Shown one piece after another: positions 35,717-44,671 of a stretch of DNA of 64,000 nucleotides. Under the pieces are notes generated by a model that was not told where the DNA came from, searched no databases, and worked only from the letters and a program-made list of their open reading frames with translations. Both the position numbers and the translations under genes were made by a program. Position 1 is the stretch's first letter. Each line of letters opens with the position of its first letter. The stretch is from NCBI GenBank assembly GCA_963783245.1, contig CAWAMS010000006.1:244058-308057 (forward strand), in the 5' to 3' direction. This stretch comes from Bog-473 sp963783245 (GTDB taxonomy: Bacteria > Actinomycetota > Acidimicrobiia > Acidimicrobiales > RAAP-2).

Positions 35717-35943
35717 CGACGACAACTCGAGTGACGCTCCACCTGAGGGTGGACCCGGTTGCGTGTGACGCGTACGGCTATTGCGCCGAAATCCTGCCCG
35801 AACACGTGACGCTCGACGAATGGGGTTATCCCGTTCTCGACGGATATCCCGTGGAGGCACGCCTGGTCGACTTGGCAAGCCGCGCCGTCAAGGATTGTCC
35901 GCGACGGGCGCTGCGGCTCGAGAGGCTGGCTGCAACCACGTGA
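35713..35943 (+). CDS. Single-cluster ferredoxin
   Basis: 76 aa, ATG overlapping the previous stop (ATGA). VACDAYGYCAEILPEHVTLD and VKDCPRRAL give three clear ligand Cys residues plus the CP pair, as in actinobacterial [3Fe-4S]/[4Fe-4S] ferredoxins that serve P450s; the second Cys position of a full 4Fe motif is Ala or Tyr. It is the last gene of the five-gene electron-transfer operon and would shuttle electrons from the NuoF-like protein. Confidence 0.88.
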   Translation: MTTTTRVTLHLRVDPVACDAYGYCAEILPEHVTLDEWGYPVLDGYPVEARLVDLASRAVKDCPRRALRLERLAATT

Positions 35944-35951
35944 GCCGCAGT

Positions 35952-36434
35952 TCAGGCCTGAAGCAGATCTATCACGTCTCTTGAGTGCGTCATGGGCAAT
36001 CGGTTGCCCTCCAACTCGATGGTGGACCCACTTTTCACATCGCGTAATTCCAGAATGCGCACGTTGAACCGCTTGTGCACTGTGACCTCGAGGCCCGACC
36101 GTTGCACGCGAAACAACAGAGCCGTCGGTGGGGAATTCCGAGTGGTCGCGGCAAATCCGTAGACTGCCTCCGCCGACACCCCCACCAGCAACTTGCTCGG
36201 CAGGCCGGAACTCTTGTCCGCAGCGTGCATCCCCGCCAGCGAACCCGCCCCGACGCCGACACTCTCTGCGGCGCCACCAATGAGGCCGCCGGCTTCACCC
36301 CCGCTCAGTCCCCCCGCGAACATCCCACCACTGTGCCCCCGTGGGTTGAACTGTCCGACGACGAGGATCTCCTCGGCAATTCCTTGCGAGGTAAGGGCCT
36401 CCTGCACCAGTCGCACCATTGTCTCTTCCGGCAT
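35952..36434 (-). CDS. Conserved hypothetical protein with Gly-rich segment
   Basis: 160 aa from the ATG at 36434 (AAAGGGAC upstream). It starts MPEETMVRLVQEALTSQGIA and has a glycine-rich stretch (HSGGMFAGGLSGGEAGGLIG). The C-terminal half has alternating strands (LLVGVSAEAVYGFAATTRNS, then VQRSGLEVTVHKRFNVRILE), reminiscent of a small PH-like fold. I do not recognise a named family. It is convergent with the ferredoxin gene. Confidence 0.7.
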   Translation of the reverse strand: MPEETMVRLVQEALTSQGIAEEILVVGQFNPRGHSGGMFAGGLSGGEAGGLIGGAAESVGVGAGSLAGMHAADKSSGLPSKLLVGVSAEAVYGFAATTRNSPPTALLFRVQRSGLEVTVHKRFNVRILELRDVKSGSTIELEGNRLPMTHSRDVIDLLQA

Positions 36435-36578
36435 GAACAAGTCCCTTTGTCACGAAGTCCGATGCAGGTGAACGAGACAAACCATAGCGAAACAACATGG
36501 CCTCGAAAGCACTCGTCATGCGCCGCTCGGCACGGTCCATCCCCAACGCGGCCCGGGATAGACCTCGAGAACCCTGCG

Positions 36579-36830
36579 CTACGCGTGCACCGCCGTCGCT
36601 CGGTGACTCTTCTTCTTTTTCTTCTTTTTCTTCTTCGACGCCTTCGTTTGCTTGCCCCCGGCGGCCTTTGCTATCGCCGCACAGCGGGCGCACATGGTCT
36701 TGTCGCTGACATCCCCCGTGACGCCGTGACCACGGGTCATCACCTGCTTACCGGCCCCGCACTCGGATTGATTGTGGAAGACGTTGCTACGGACCAAGAT
36801 CCGGGTCGCGTAGAAGGGTTCGACCTGCAT
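36579..36830 (-). CDS. Small Cys- and Lys-rich protein
   Basis: Up to 83 aa. ECGAGKQ and MCARCAAIAKAAGG suggest a small zinc-binding knuckle, and the C-terminus has a run of nine lysines (coded by alternating AAG/AAA) followed by SHRATAVHA. The start is uncertain: ATG 36830 keeps the first Cys, while ATG 36740 gives 53 aa with GCAGGTG upstream. A nucleic-acid-binding role is plausible from the charge. No family is recognised. Confidence 0.4.
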   Translation of the reverse strand: MQVEPFYATRILVRSNVFHNQSECGAGKQVMTRGHGVTGDVSDKTMCARCAAIAKAAGGKQTKASKKKKKKKKKSHRATAVHA

Positions 36831-36935
36831 ACCGTCAAGGATACGGCGAACCGTGGTTGCAGAATGGTTGCACGTCAGATTCGTACATGATTGACAGCTG
36901 TGGGTTCCCGTCCTCTGACGGAAGCCAATTTCGTA

Positions 36936-38399
36936 TCACGCAGGAAATGGAACGTGCTCGGCTTGGGCCACAAGGCCCGCTCGGTCCTGGGGAAGGATGT
37001 AACCGCCTGAGATGGCCTGGTCGAGGCTCTTTTCGTAGCGGCTCACGTAGGTGGCCTTGTCGCCGTAGAGCTGGGCCATCTGCGCCGATGTGAACGGCGT
37101 GGTGATCCCGAACAGCGAGCACAGAACGCTTGCACCGGGTGGGGCCACCCCGCTGAGGACAGAAGACGGCACGTCCACTGCTGGCGTACGCACTCCACCT
37201 TTCACATTGCCGTTGGCGTCCTTGGCCAGCGTCACTGGATTGGTGCTCGACAAGACCATCGGCCGCGGCGACGGAGGCGCCTTCCCCGCTGTGACCCAAT
37301 TCGCGAAAGCGCGAAAGGCTGCTTGGACGACAGGGTGTTGGGGGCCCATGTTGATCTCATTCGTACAGCCCAAGACGCTGGCGTAGCTGCCCACGATGTA
37401 CGAGTCCGCGTGGGATGTCCCGGCCACCTCCCATGTGCGGATGCGGCTGGTATCCGGCTGCTGTGCTGGCGCAAAACCGAGCTTCGTCATGTCGGTCTCG
37501 GTCTCGAACATGAATACCGGCACGGTCAGGTCGGTGCGGATGCGCAGGCTGGCCGGACCGGGACTACTGCTCGTAATGGATGCCCCGCTCAAAGGGGCGC
37601 CCGTGCCGCCCCGGCTGTGAATGAAAATTCCGTCGAACGTCTGGGTCAACGGTTGGATGGCGTCAGCGAAAGTGGTCAGGTAGAACGCAGACTGGGATTC
37701 GCCCACGGCGACGATATGCCGAGGCTGCAAGCCGGCAAAGACGTCCGGGGACTTGTCCAGGCGAAGGGCTCTACCCACCTGGGCGAAGATGTCCAAGGCG
37801 TACTCGTCGCCAGGGTGATGAAGGCTGCCGTACCGTGATGGCTCCTGCTGGATCAGTCCGTGGCTGCCACTTGTGCTGGTGATACCAGTGCCACCCTCGA
37901 CCCCCAACGCCTGGGCAGAAACACCGACGTAGCCGTATCCGTCTCGGGTCAGCATGGGGTTGAGATAGTCCCAGTCCGGAGAAGACTCGCCCGAAGAGAC
38001 GTTCAACCACTCCACCACCACCGTGCCGTTGAACCGTTTCGGGTCGGTTGGTAGCCGGACCAGGAGTCGTGTCCGATATGCGGCAGTGGAATTCGGAGCG
38101 ATCTTCCAGCGCCCGTCGCTCGGGTCTGATGTCGCGTGAAAGGCGGTGGCTGTTCCCGAGGCGAAGAACTCCTCCTCGTTGTAGCCGTAGCTTGCCGTGG
38201 ATCCGGTCGTGGCACCCGACTCGGGATCGATGACATGTCCAACTGTTATCGGACCGCTCAGAGTTGCGGCCTTGCCGTAGACGGGTAGCTCGAACCGGGG
38301 GTTCTTGGGAACACCGTTCACAGCCGTAGCGGCGCAACAGGACACGGTGGCTCCGAGGAGAGTGGCAGCCGCAACCAGAACTCCGACGATCGTCTTCAC
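36936..38399 (-). CDS. Secreted alpha/beta-hydrolase domain protein
   Basis: 487 aa from a GTG at 38399 after GGGAGGGGC. The N-terminus VKTIVGVLVAAATLLGATVS is a signal peptide. NGTVVVEWLNVSSGESSPDW then DYLNPMLTRDGYGYVGVSAQ, with the nucleophile elbow GESQSA, match the alpha/beta hydrolase domain family (DUF-type esterases of actinobacteria). GTSHADSYIVG supplies a plausible catalytic His. It is probably an exported esterase or lactonase. It diverges from a TetR gene with a palindrome between them. Confidence 0.87.
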   Translation of the reverse strand: MKTIVGVLVAAATLLGATVSCCAATAVNGVPKNPRFELPVYGKAATLSGPITVGHVIDPESGATTGSTASYGYNEEEFFASGTATAFHATSDPSDGRWKIAPNSTAAYRTRLLVRLPTDPKRFNGTVVVEWLNVSSGESSPDWDYLNPMLTRDGYGYVGVSAQALGVEGGTGITSTSGSHGLIQQEPSRYGSLHHPGDEYALDIFAQVGRALRLDKSPDVFAGLQPRHIVAVGESQSAFYLTTFADAIQPLTQTFDGIFIHSRGGTGAPLSGASITSSSPGPASLRIRTDLTVPVFMFETETDMTKLGFAPAQQPDTSRIRTWEVAGTSHADSYIVGSYASVLGCTNEINMGPQHPVVQAAFRAFANWVTAGKAPPSPRPMVLSSTNPVTLAKDANGNVKGGVRTPAVDVPSSVLSGVAPPGASVLCSLFGITTPFTSAQMAQLYGDKATYVSRYEKSLDQAISGGYILPQDRAGLVAQAEHVPFPA

Positions 38400-38462
38400 C
38401 GAGCCCCTCCCCCACTGGCTGCTGGGGCCCTTCGCCCACTGCCAGTTTCGGTGCGGGAATGG

Positions 38463-38476
38463 TGCCACTAGTGGCA
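38463..38476. promoter_or_regulatory. Perfect 14-bp palindrome, candidate TetR operator
   Basis: TGCCACTAGTGGCA is fully self-complementary and lies between the divergent hydrolase (start 38399) and TetR (start 38569) genes, 64 and 93 bp from the two start codons. A TetR regulator encoded next to its target with one strong dyad in the shared promoter is the standard layout. Confidence 0.65.
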
Positions 38477-38568
38477 TGAACTGTCAAGCAGCGACCCGTG
38501 GAACCGTAGCTGTCCGGGAGCAACGCGGACCGATCTCTGCGGAGACCGATCCACTACGCTCAGGGTGT

Positions 38569-39213
38569 GTGGCGGAGACCCCGATTCGCGATCGCAAGAC
38601 GCAAGAAACGCGAGCTCGCATAACCGAGGCGGCCCTCGGCTTGTTCGTGAGTCACGGCTTCGAAGAAACCACGATTGATGAGATCGCCCAAGTGGCGGGT
38701 GTCAATCGGCGCACAGTCTTTCGCCACTTCGCCACCAAAGAGGCGATCCTCTTTGACCATCTTGCGATCAAGCGGGACTACGCGATGCGTCGCTTGCAAG
38801 AGCGATCACCATTTGAGCCGCCGATCGTCAGCTTGCATGCCGTCCTGCGGGAGCTGGCCGAGCAAGGGTACGAGCGACGGTTGCTGAATCAGATCCGTCT
38901 GGTTCTCGCAATGGAGCCGAGACGCGGCGGGGAGCAGTGGACGCCTGGCTTTCGAGCGTTTGAGGAGAATCTCGTGACCGTGCTCAAAAGCAGAGCGGGA
39001 AATCGGTACTCGGTGGCCGAAATCGTGGCCTTCACGGAAATGGCCGAAGGCTGGTTCCTCACGGCCGTCCGCCTGTACTTCAAACACGGCAAACGTTCAC
39101 TCCTGAGGTACTTCGACGAAGTGGTCGCAGCCTGCGCGCGGTCGATTGCCGACGACCTGGTGAGAGTCCTGGGCCTCGAGACGAGTCCGGCAACTTCAGC
39201 CCGCAATGACTAG
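38569..39213 (+). CDS. TetR family transcriptional regulator
   Basis: 214 aa from the GTG at 38569. The HTH is clear: ITEAALGLFVSHGFEETTID, then EIAQVAGVNRRTVFRHFATK. The C-terminal part (ENLVTVLKSRAGNRYSVAEI, then TEMAEGWFLTAVRLYFKHGK) is a ligand-binding helical bundle of the MftR-like C-terminal type. An ATG at 38476 in the same frame would place the operator palindrome at the start codon, so the later GTG is preferred. It likely represses the divergent hydrolase and itself. Confidence 0.9.
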   Translation: MAETPIRDRKTQETRARITEAALGLFVSHGFEETTIDEIAQVAGVNRRTVFRHFATKEAILFDHLAIKRDYAMRRLQERSPFEPPIVSLHAVLRELAEQGYERRLLNQIRLVLAMEPRRGGEQWTPGFRAFEENLVTVLKSRAGNRYSVAEIVAFTEMAEGWFLTAVRLYFKHGKRSLLRYFDEVVAACARSIADDLVRVLGLETSPATSARND

Positions 39214-39424
39214 GCCCACCCTGGGCGATCTCTCTGCTCGGGGTCTTCTCTATCGGCCGGCGCACACCGTCTTGGCCGGCCTCAGGCGCACCGGCGAACA
39301 TCTCCCATCCCGCGGGCCGCAAGTCGGCATGGAAAGACGGCCTCGTCCGGCTTCGAGGCGTGCATACGGCGTCGACGTTCGGATACCCGTGATGCCTCTC
39401 TCCGATCGCGGGTGTCGGCGGATC

Positions 39425-39712
39425 TCAGCCGTATTGATACCGGGTGAAGCGCTGCCTACTGGATCTGGATCCGGTCGTGACCACTGGGGGATCACCCGCT
39501 GAATCCGTGATCCACTGATCGATCCATAGCAGCAACTTCTCAGCCGCTGCAGGTGTGAGGATCATCCGGAGGCCCGGAGCGGTGATCTCGACCTTGCTCC
39601 CGTCGTCGGTCTCGATCTCGCCAATGCCGATCTCGCGCGAGTAGAAGCCCCGTTCTCCACCGAATGTGAGGACGCCATCGTCCCCCGTCGGAGCATGAAG
39701 TGTTGTGGTCAT
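39425..39712 (-). CDS. Hypothetical protein, 95 aa
   Basis: The ATG at 39712 follows CAGGGGGG. The sequence is VLTFGGERGFYSREIGIGEI, then TDDGSKVEITAPGLRMILTP, then AAAEKLLLWIDQWITDSAG. The middle reads as a beta-sandwich strand pattern and the end as an amphipathic helix. It is not a family I can name; codon usage fits its neighbours. Confidence 0.6.
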   Translation of the reverse strand: MTTTLHAPTGDDGVLTFGGERGFYSREIGIGEIETDDGSKVEITAPGLRMILTPAAAEKLLLWIDQWITDSAGDPPVVTTGSRSSRQRFTRYQYG

Positions 39713-39861
39713 TCGGGACCCCCCTGATTCGGACTGAAAAAGCCTAATTCGCCTGAAAACCGCAACGGTGGATCCATCGCAGGCCCGCCAAAAGGGAGGG
39801 AACAAGCTCACAGGGCTCCCGGGCCACGGCGACGGGGCGCGAGATCGTGGAGAATGAGGCG

Positions 39862-40035
39862 ATGGCGCGCCCCAAGTCACTCCGTTCCCAGCTCTACCGA
39901 GCAGCCCGAGACCTCGGTAACCTCCAGGCGGCTGAGAAGGGTCCGGTGAGCTACGGCAAGCGGGTGGTCCGCCGGAAGGTATACCGAAGGTCCAACACCG
40001 TTGTGGGCCAGGTGATGCGGGTGTTCAAGTTCTGA
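39862..40035 (+). CDS. Small conserved basic protein, 57 aa
   Basis: It starts at ATG 39862 after GGAGAATGAGGCG. MARPKSLRSQLYRAARDLGN, then LQAAEKGPVSYGKRVVRRKV, is very close to a short basic protein found throughout actinobacteria, usually annotated hypothetical. Its strong positive charge suggests RNA or DNA binding. The function is unknown. Confidence 0.75.
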   Translation: MARPKSLRSQLYRAARDLGNLQAAEKGPVSYGKRVVRRKVYRRSNTVVGQVMRVFKF

Positions 40036-40345
40036 GGGAGGGGGGAACGCGTCCGGGTTCGGCAACGCTTGCGCGCGACCGGATGCCTGATTGAGCAACG
40101 CCCCAGTCCGTGCGGTCCGAACGCGAGTGGAAGGTGTCCGGGCAGCCCATGGATGCCAGCCCTGGCGGCGGTCACAGCCCCCCTCCCCTCATCCCACGGG
40201 CCAGGCCCGGACGGGCAATAATTAAGCACAGCCCTGGGACGGAATGAACGTCGGTTTATGACCTTTTTACCTTGAACGTGGTGCGTCAGGGCGGGTACCG
40301 GGGGATCAGGCGTGTCTGGAGGCTCGGACGGATAAGTTGCCCGTC

Positions 40346-40462
40346 ATGAGTGCAACCGACGATCCTCCGAGCACAACAGACGATCCCGACGACGAGTCCG
40401 AAGAGGCCCCCGAGGTGATCGGATGGCCGGACAATCCGGATGCACCTGAGGTGGAGTTTTAG
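40346..40462 (+). CDS. Possible 38-aa acidic peptide
   Basis: ATG 40346 to TAG 40462 encodes a strongly acidic peptide, beginning MSATDDPPSTTDDPDDESEE and ending in DNPDAPEVEF, with 14 Asp/Glu in 38 residues. The composition looks protein-like rather than random, but the ribosome-binding site is weak and no homologue is known to me. Confidence 0.35.
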   Translation: MSATDDPPSTTDDPDDESEEAPEVIGWPDNPDAPEVEF

Positions 40463-40714
40463 ACCCGGACGCAGCGATGGGCGCCAATCGAACTTTGGTT
40501 CACACTCGCTGTTCTCACCGGTACAGGTGGAGGCTCCCGACCGACTCCCCACATCCAATCGCCACTCTGCGCAGGCGGAGGACGAGCAGCACCGCCGCCC
40601 ATTCGCGACGCTCGATCCGCCGCATCCTTCAGATCACGGCCTTGAACAAGGTCTTCTCGATCAAGGCGTAGAGCCACCAACAGGGAGGGCATACGGATCC
40701 CGCCATGGCACCGC

Positions 40715-40743
40715 AACTGCAACCGAAATCGCCACTTTGGGGG
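40715..40743 (+). repeat. Dispersed repeat copy A upstream of a secreted-protein gene
   Basis: AACTGCAACCGAAAT followed by CGCCACTTTGGGGG. The first 15 bases are identical to copy B at 44672, and the following 14 match with a few changes. Each copy lies upstream of a gene for a secreted protein (88 bp before the distal start at 40831 here), so a shared regulatory element is possible. Confidence 0.5.
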
Positions 40744-40818
40744 GATAACTTCGCGAGTGGCCGTCGCTTCGGTGCGGCGGTGCGGGAATGATCAAGGCCA
40801 AGACGCGATCGATTGGGA

Positions 40819-41325
40819 ATGACTAGGTCAATGGCTACCTCGAAGCGCCAAACGGGCTCCGATGGACGATTGACGCGGGTGCGGCACGTACAAGTCCAGG
40901 CTTGTCTCAAGAGCACCGGCAAGCGTCAAGATATTCGGAGAGCGGGGTTGGCGCTGCTGACGAGCGTTGTGCTCGGTGGGACTGTTCTGTGCGCTCCGGG
41001 AAACGCTGTGGCCTCCACGCACGGCCCCAGGGCCATCCACGTAAAGCACTTTACAAATAGCCTGCCAGGGATGAAGACGACCCGATGCGAGGTCAACGAG
41101 TCGGGGAATGATGCGCTGGCCTACGGGACGTTCAACAGCCGCTCCAAACACGGGAATGAGATTGTCGTTCAACTCTTTGATCGACAAGGTGCCTCATTGG
41201 GCCGAAACGCCCGATTGGTGGCCGCGCGGCCTGGCACCCCTTGGAGCATTCAGGTCCATCTCACCTCGGGATTAGGGCCCCCCGATCTATGTGGCGTCGG
41301 AGAGTTCACTGCTGTGAGCACATAG
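40819..41325 (+). CDS. Hypothetical secreted protein, about 168 aa
   Basis: Candidate starts are ATG 40819 and ATG 40831, with no strong Shine-Dalgarno sequence. A long basic N-terminus leads to a signal segment (GLALLTSVVLGGTVLCAPGN AVAS, cleavage after AVAS). The mature domain has two Cys and a beta pattern (TTRCEVNESGNDALAYGTFN, then EIVVQLFDRQGASLGRN). No family is recognised. Confidence 0.55.
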   Translation: MTRSMATSKRQTGSDGRLTRVRHVQVQACLKSTGKRQDIRRAGLALLTSVVLGGTVLCAPGNAVASTHGPRAIHVKHFTNSLPGMKTTRCEVNESGNDALAYGTFNSRSKHGNEIVVQLFDRQGASLGRNARLVAARPGTPWSIQVHLTSGLGPPDLCGVGEFTAVST

Positions 41326-41862
41326 CGCGGCAATCGTCAGCGCCTACTACGGCGGGCCTCGACGCAAAAGGGTCCTGCAGACACCAACCAGCGCTCAGCT
41401 GAGGACCCCGTGCCAGTGCAAGGTCATCGGGCGCTCGATGGCCGTTCCAATCGCTGGCCCCGAGACGCTCAGGCAGGTCGGATGGAGCCATCGGAACAGC
41501 ACCCGATTCATCGAAAGCGGCAAGTCCTGCGGCGCAGACAGAACAATGGTGGGTCACTCGTTGTAGCGTCGATTGTCGGCCTTTAGGTCCCGCGGTGGGT
41601 CGGGACGAAACAGGTGAGGACCTTCAACGTTGCGCCAAGTCTTCACCAAGTCCAACCTTGGACCGGCTGGAGTTGTCCTCCGATGGGACCATCGGCCCTG
41701 GTGGGTTAACCGGTTCGGCGCCATCATCGGGTAATGAGCTGCCGTTGGATCGTCGATTGGTCCGTCGTTCGTGGACCATCAGGAGGCCGTCAAGCTGGTA
41801 CACCGTCGTGAGCGTGCTCGCGTCCGGGCACATCCGGGTGGCGGCCGACCAGGTGGCAGCGC

Positions 41863-42290
41863 CGGCCATACTGGTCAACGATCTAGCGAAGCGCTGTGGC
41901 GACCTGGCCGCCGACGGCCGGATCAACTTCTCCGCAGCGCAAGGCGAAATCTCTGCCTTTCTCCACCCGAACGGCACCGGGAGATCGACAACTGTCAAGA
42001 GCTCCCAAGCGTATCCGACCGCCTCCACGGCGGCAGTGGCTGGATTCGACGTGGCCGCCCAAGTCACGACCGTCCGACGGCACATCGGGCTCGTCTTCAG
42101 GAGCAGACGCTCGACGACCAGCTCACCGCCGAGGAGAATTGCCGCTTCCGCTCTTTCCCCTACGGAGTGCAGCGGGACCACGCCGTGTCACGTATCGCCA
42201 GAGCGTTGGTTGTGCAGCAGCATTCTCCCGCCGGTGAAGAAGTCGATCGCCGAGTTCGGGAAACCGGCCGAGAGCCAGGAACGAGCCGAA
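41863..42290 (+). pseudogene. Decayed ABC transporter ATPase (DrrA-like) fragment
   Basis: Translation in frame gives LVNDLAKRCGDLAADGRINF, then SAAQGEISAFLHPNGTGRST, which aligns with the N-terminus of daunorubicin-resistance-type ATPases. Walker A GPNGAGKST is degraded to HPNGTGRST, with loss of the catalytic Lys. A frameshift near 42100 then moves the homology (EQTLDDQLTAEEN, FPYGVQRDH) to another frame, and the signature and Walker B regions are not recoverable. This is a true relic next to an intact ABC exporter. Confidence 0.65.
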
Positions 42291-42381
42291 AACCGAGATG
42301 GAGCCGTCAGGCTGCGAAACAGTTATTGCTTCGTCAATTGCTCGCTGGCTCGAACCCCAACGCGGAATCGGCCGCGGTACA

Positions 42382-43446
42382 ATGACGGCCTTACATCGTG
42401 AGCGCGGCCTGAGCCGCCGGAGAACGTCCTTGTCTTCCTCTGCAGCAGTACTGCCCGGCGCACAAGACCTTGCGCGCTCCTGTCCAGCCGCCCTGTCCTT
42501 CCGGGGTGTCACGCACCGCTACGGTTCCCGGGTTGCTCTCGACCGGCTGGACTTGGAGGTGTCCCAGGGTGAGGTGCTGGCGCTCCTCGGACCGAACGGC
42601 GCCGGTAAGTCGACCGCCATCTCGGCGTTGCTCGGACTCGTCCGACCGCAGGAAGGCCGCGTCGAGGTTCTCGGCAGTGACCCACGCCAGTCCGTGGCCG
42701 ACGGCCGAGTCGGTGCCATGCTCCAGTCCGGCTCAGGCATCGGCCTGCCCCCCGGCGTCCGCGTCGACGAGGCCCTAGGTTTAGTCCGACGGCTTTACCC
42801 CCGGCCCGCTCCACATGACCAGATCGTCCAGCGCTCCGACATCGGTGGGCTTCTCCGCCGGCGGACCGATCGCCTCTCAGGCGGCCAGGCCCAGCGGGTC
42901 CGCTTCGCCATCGCGATCGCAGGCGACCCCGAGGTCGTGTTCCTCGACGAGCCAACCTCGGCCATGGACGTGGAGTCCCGTCAGGGCTTCTGGCGAATGA
43001 TGCGAGACTTCGGAAACGAGGGCCGCACGGTGCTTTTCGCCACCCACCATCTGGCGGAGGCAGACGAGATCGCCGACCGCGTCGTCGTGCTCAACCACGG
43101 CAAGGTCGTGGCAGACGGCCCTGGCGCCACCCTCAAGGCGGCTGTGGCCACCCGGCGGCTCCGTTTCGTCACCGACCGGCCGGACCGTGGGGAGCTCTCC
43201 GAGCTTGACGGCGTCACCGAGCTCGACGTCTGCGGCACGGGCGTCTCAATGGACTCGCTGGATGCCGACGCCACCATCCGCGACCTGGTCGGTCGGGGGG
43301 TCCCGTTTCGCGACCTCGAGGTTACCGGAGCTGGACTGGAGCAGGCCTTCATGGCACTCACCCAAGGCGATGCCAACGAAGCGACGATCGCGGAGGCACC
43401 CGCGAAGGCCGCATCCGCCGCTACTCCGGGTCGAGACGACCGGTGA
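42382..43446 (+). CDS. ABC transporter ATP-binding protein
   Basis: 354 aa. Walker A is LLGPNGAGKSTAISALLGL, the signature is RLSGGQAQRVRFAIAIAG, Walker B is VVFLDEPTSAMD, and the H-loop is ATHHLAEADEIADRV. A C-terminal DUF4162-like extension is present. The gene overlaps the permease start (GTGA). Together they form a DrrAB-type exporter, probably for a drug, lipid or antibiotic. The ATG at 42382 has no strong Shine-Dalgarno sequence. Confidence 0.92.
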   Translation: MTALHRERGLSRRRTSLSSSAAVLPGAQDLARSCPAALSFRGVTHRYGSRVALDRLDLEVSQGEVLALLGPNGAGKSTAISALLGLVRPQEGRVEVLGSDPRQSVADGRVGAMLQSGSGIGLPPGVRVDEALGLVRRLYPRPAPHDQIVQRSDIGGLLRRRTDRLSGGQAQRVRFAIAIAGDPEVVFLDEPTSAMDVESRQGFWRMMRDFGNEGRTVLFATHHLAEADEIADRVVVLNHGKVVADGPGATLKAAVATRRLRFVTDRPDRGELSELDGVTELDVCGTGVSMDSLDADATIRDLVGRGVPFRDLEVTGAGLEQAFMALTQGDANEATIAEAPAKAASAATPGRDDR

Positions 43447-44291
43447 CTGATCTCTGGGCAGCTCCGTCGAACCTCTCCGGCCATCAGGGCGTGCACAGTT
43501 CAACGGACCCCGCACCTCCTGACGGCTGGCGCAGACGCCTGACGCCACTGTTGGCCTTCGGCCGATTCGAGGTGGGGCGTCTGTTGCGGAGCTGGAAATT
43601 TCTCGCCATCACCGTCGGCTTCCCGGTGATCTTCTACATCCTCTTCCTCGGTAACCACACAGCAGACAAGGTGGTCGACGGCACAGTGCCTTGGCGCGTC
43701 TACTTGATGGTCTCGATGTGCTCGTTTGGCGCGTTGGTGGCCGCCCTCAACGCGGGAGGTCCTCGGCTTTCGATGGAACGAGCCTCCGGGTGGGCCCGCC
43801 AGCTACGAATCACCCCATTACCGGCGTGGTCGTATGTCACCACCAAGGTCGTCGCCAGTATGCTCGTCATACTCCCCGTGATCGTCTTGGTGGAAACAGT
43901 CGGTGCCGGCTTCGGTGATGTCCGACTGGCCGGCACGACATGGATGGGGCTCACCCTCCTGCTTTGGGCGACCTCACTCCCGTTCGCCGTGCTGGGCGTC
44001 TTCATCGGCTTCCTGGTGGCTCCCGAGGCTGCGTTTCCCGTCGTCACCGGGCTCATGTTCATCCTCGGCTACTTCGGAGGCCTGTTCAACCCGGTTGACC
44101 AAATGCCGGGATCGCTCCAGTTCGTTGCCCACCTGATGCCGAACTACCACCAGGCTTCGCTGGCCCTTGCCTCTCTCGATGGCCAAACCTTGGCACTCAG
44201 CCATTGGCTGATCCTGGCCGGCTACGTGGCGGTCCTCGGATTCGGCATCGCATGGAAGCACCGGGTCGAAGAAGCCCGGGGCCTCGCCTGA
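43443..44291 (+). CDS. ABC-2 type transporter permease
   Basis: 282 aa, GTG start overlapping the ATPase stop. About six helices are visible (WKFLAITVGFPVIFYILFLG; VYLMVSMCSFGALVAAL; TTWMGLTLLLWATSLPFAVL and FPVVTGLMFILGYFGGLFNP among them), the ABC2_membrane topology. It is the membrane half of the exporter with the ATPase just upstream. Confidence 0.9.
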   Translation: MTDLWAAPSNLSGHQGVHSSTDPAPPDGWRRRLTPLLAFGRFEVGRLLRSWKFLAITVGFPVIFYILFLGNHTADKVVDGTVPWRVYLMVSMCSFGALVAALNAGGPRLSMERASGWARQLRITPLPAWSYVTTKVVASMLVILPVIVLVETVGAGFGDVRLAGTTWMGLTLLLWATSLPFAVLGVFIGFLVAPEAAFPVVTGLMFILGYFGGLFNPVDQMPGSLQFVAHLMPNYHQASLALASLDGQTLALSHWLILAGYVAVLGFGIAWKHRVEEARGLA

Positions 44292-44671
44292 TCGGAGTTC
44301 CTCTCCGGCGTCGTGCATACCGAGGCACTCCGCGATGCCTTGAAAATCACATCATGTCGGAGTGGACACGCACCCAGAATCGGACGGGAGATTCTCCCCA
44401 TGCTTCTCGCCCTGAAACGGAGCGTCGCTTGGTCAATCGCCGGACCAACCCTTGCCTGCGATGGTCTCGATCCAACGGCATCACCTCGTTAGGTGGTGGT
44501 GTTGGTCCGAAATGGATTACTGGGGCGTCGCTAGGAGCATCCGCCAGTTCGAACATTTAGCGGGGGCGGCCTCATTCTGCCCCGTGAGGATCCCGCTCCA
44601 TGTTTCTGCGTCATGGTGAGCGAATTCCTGCACCGGCCGTTGAGATACGGCACAAAGTTGGCACGCAACCC

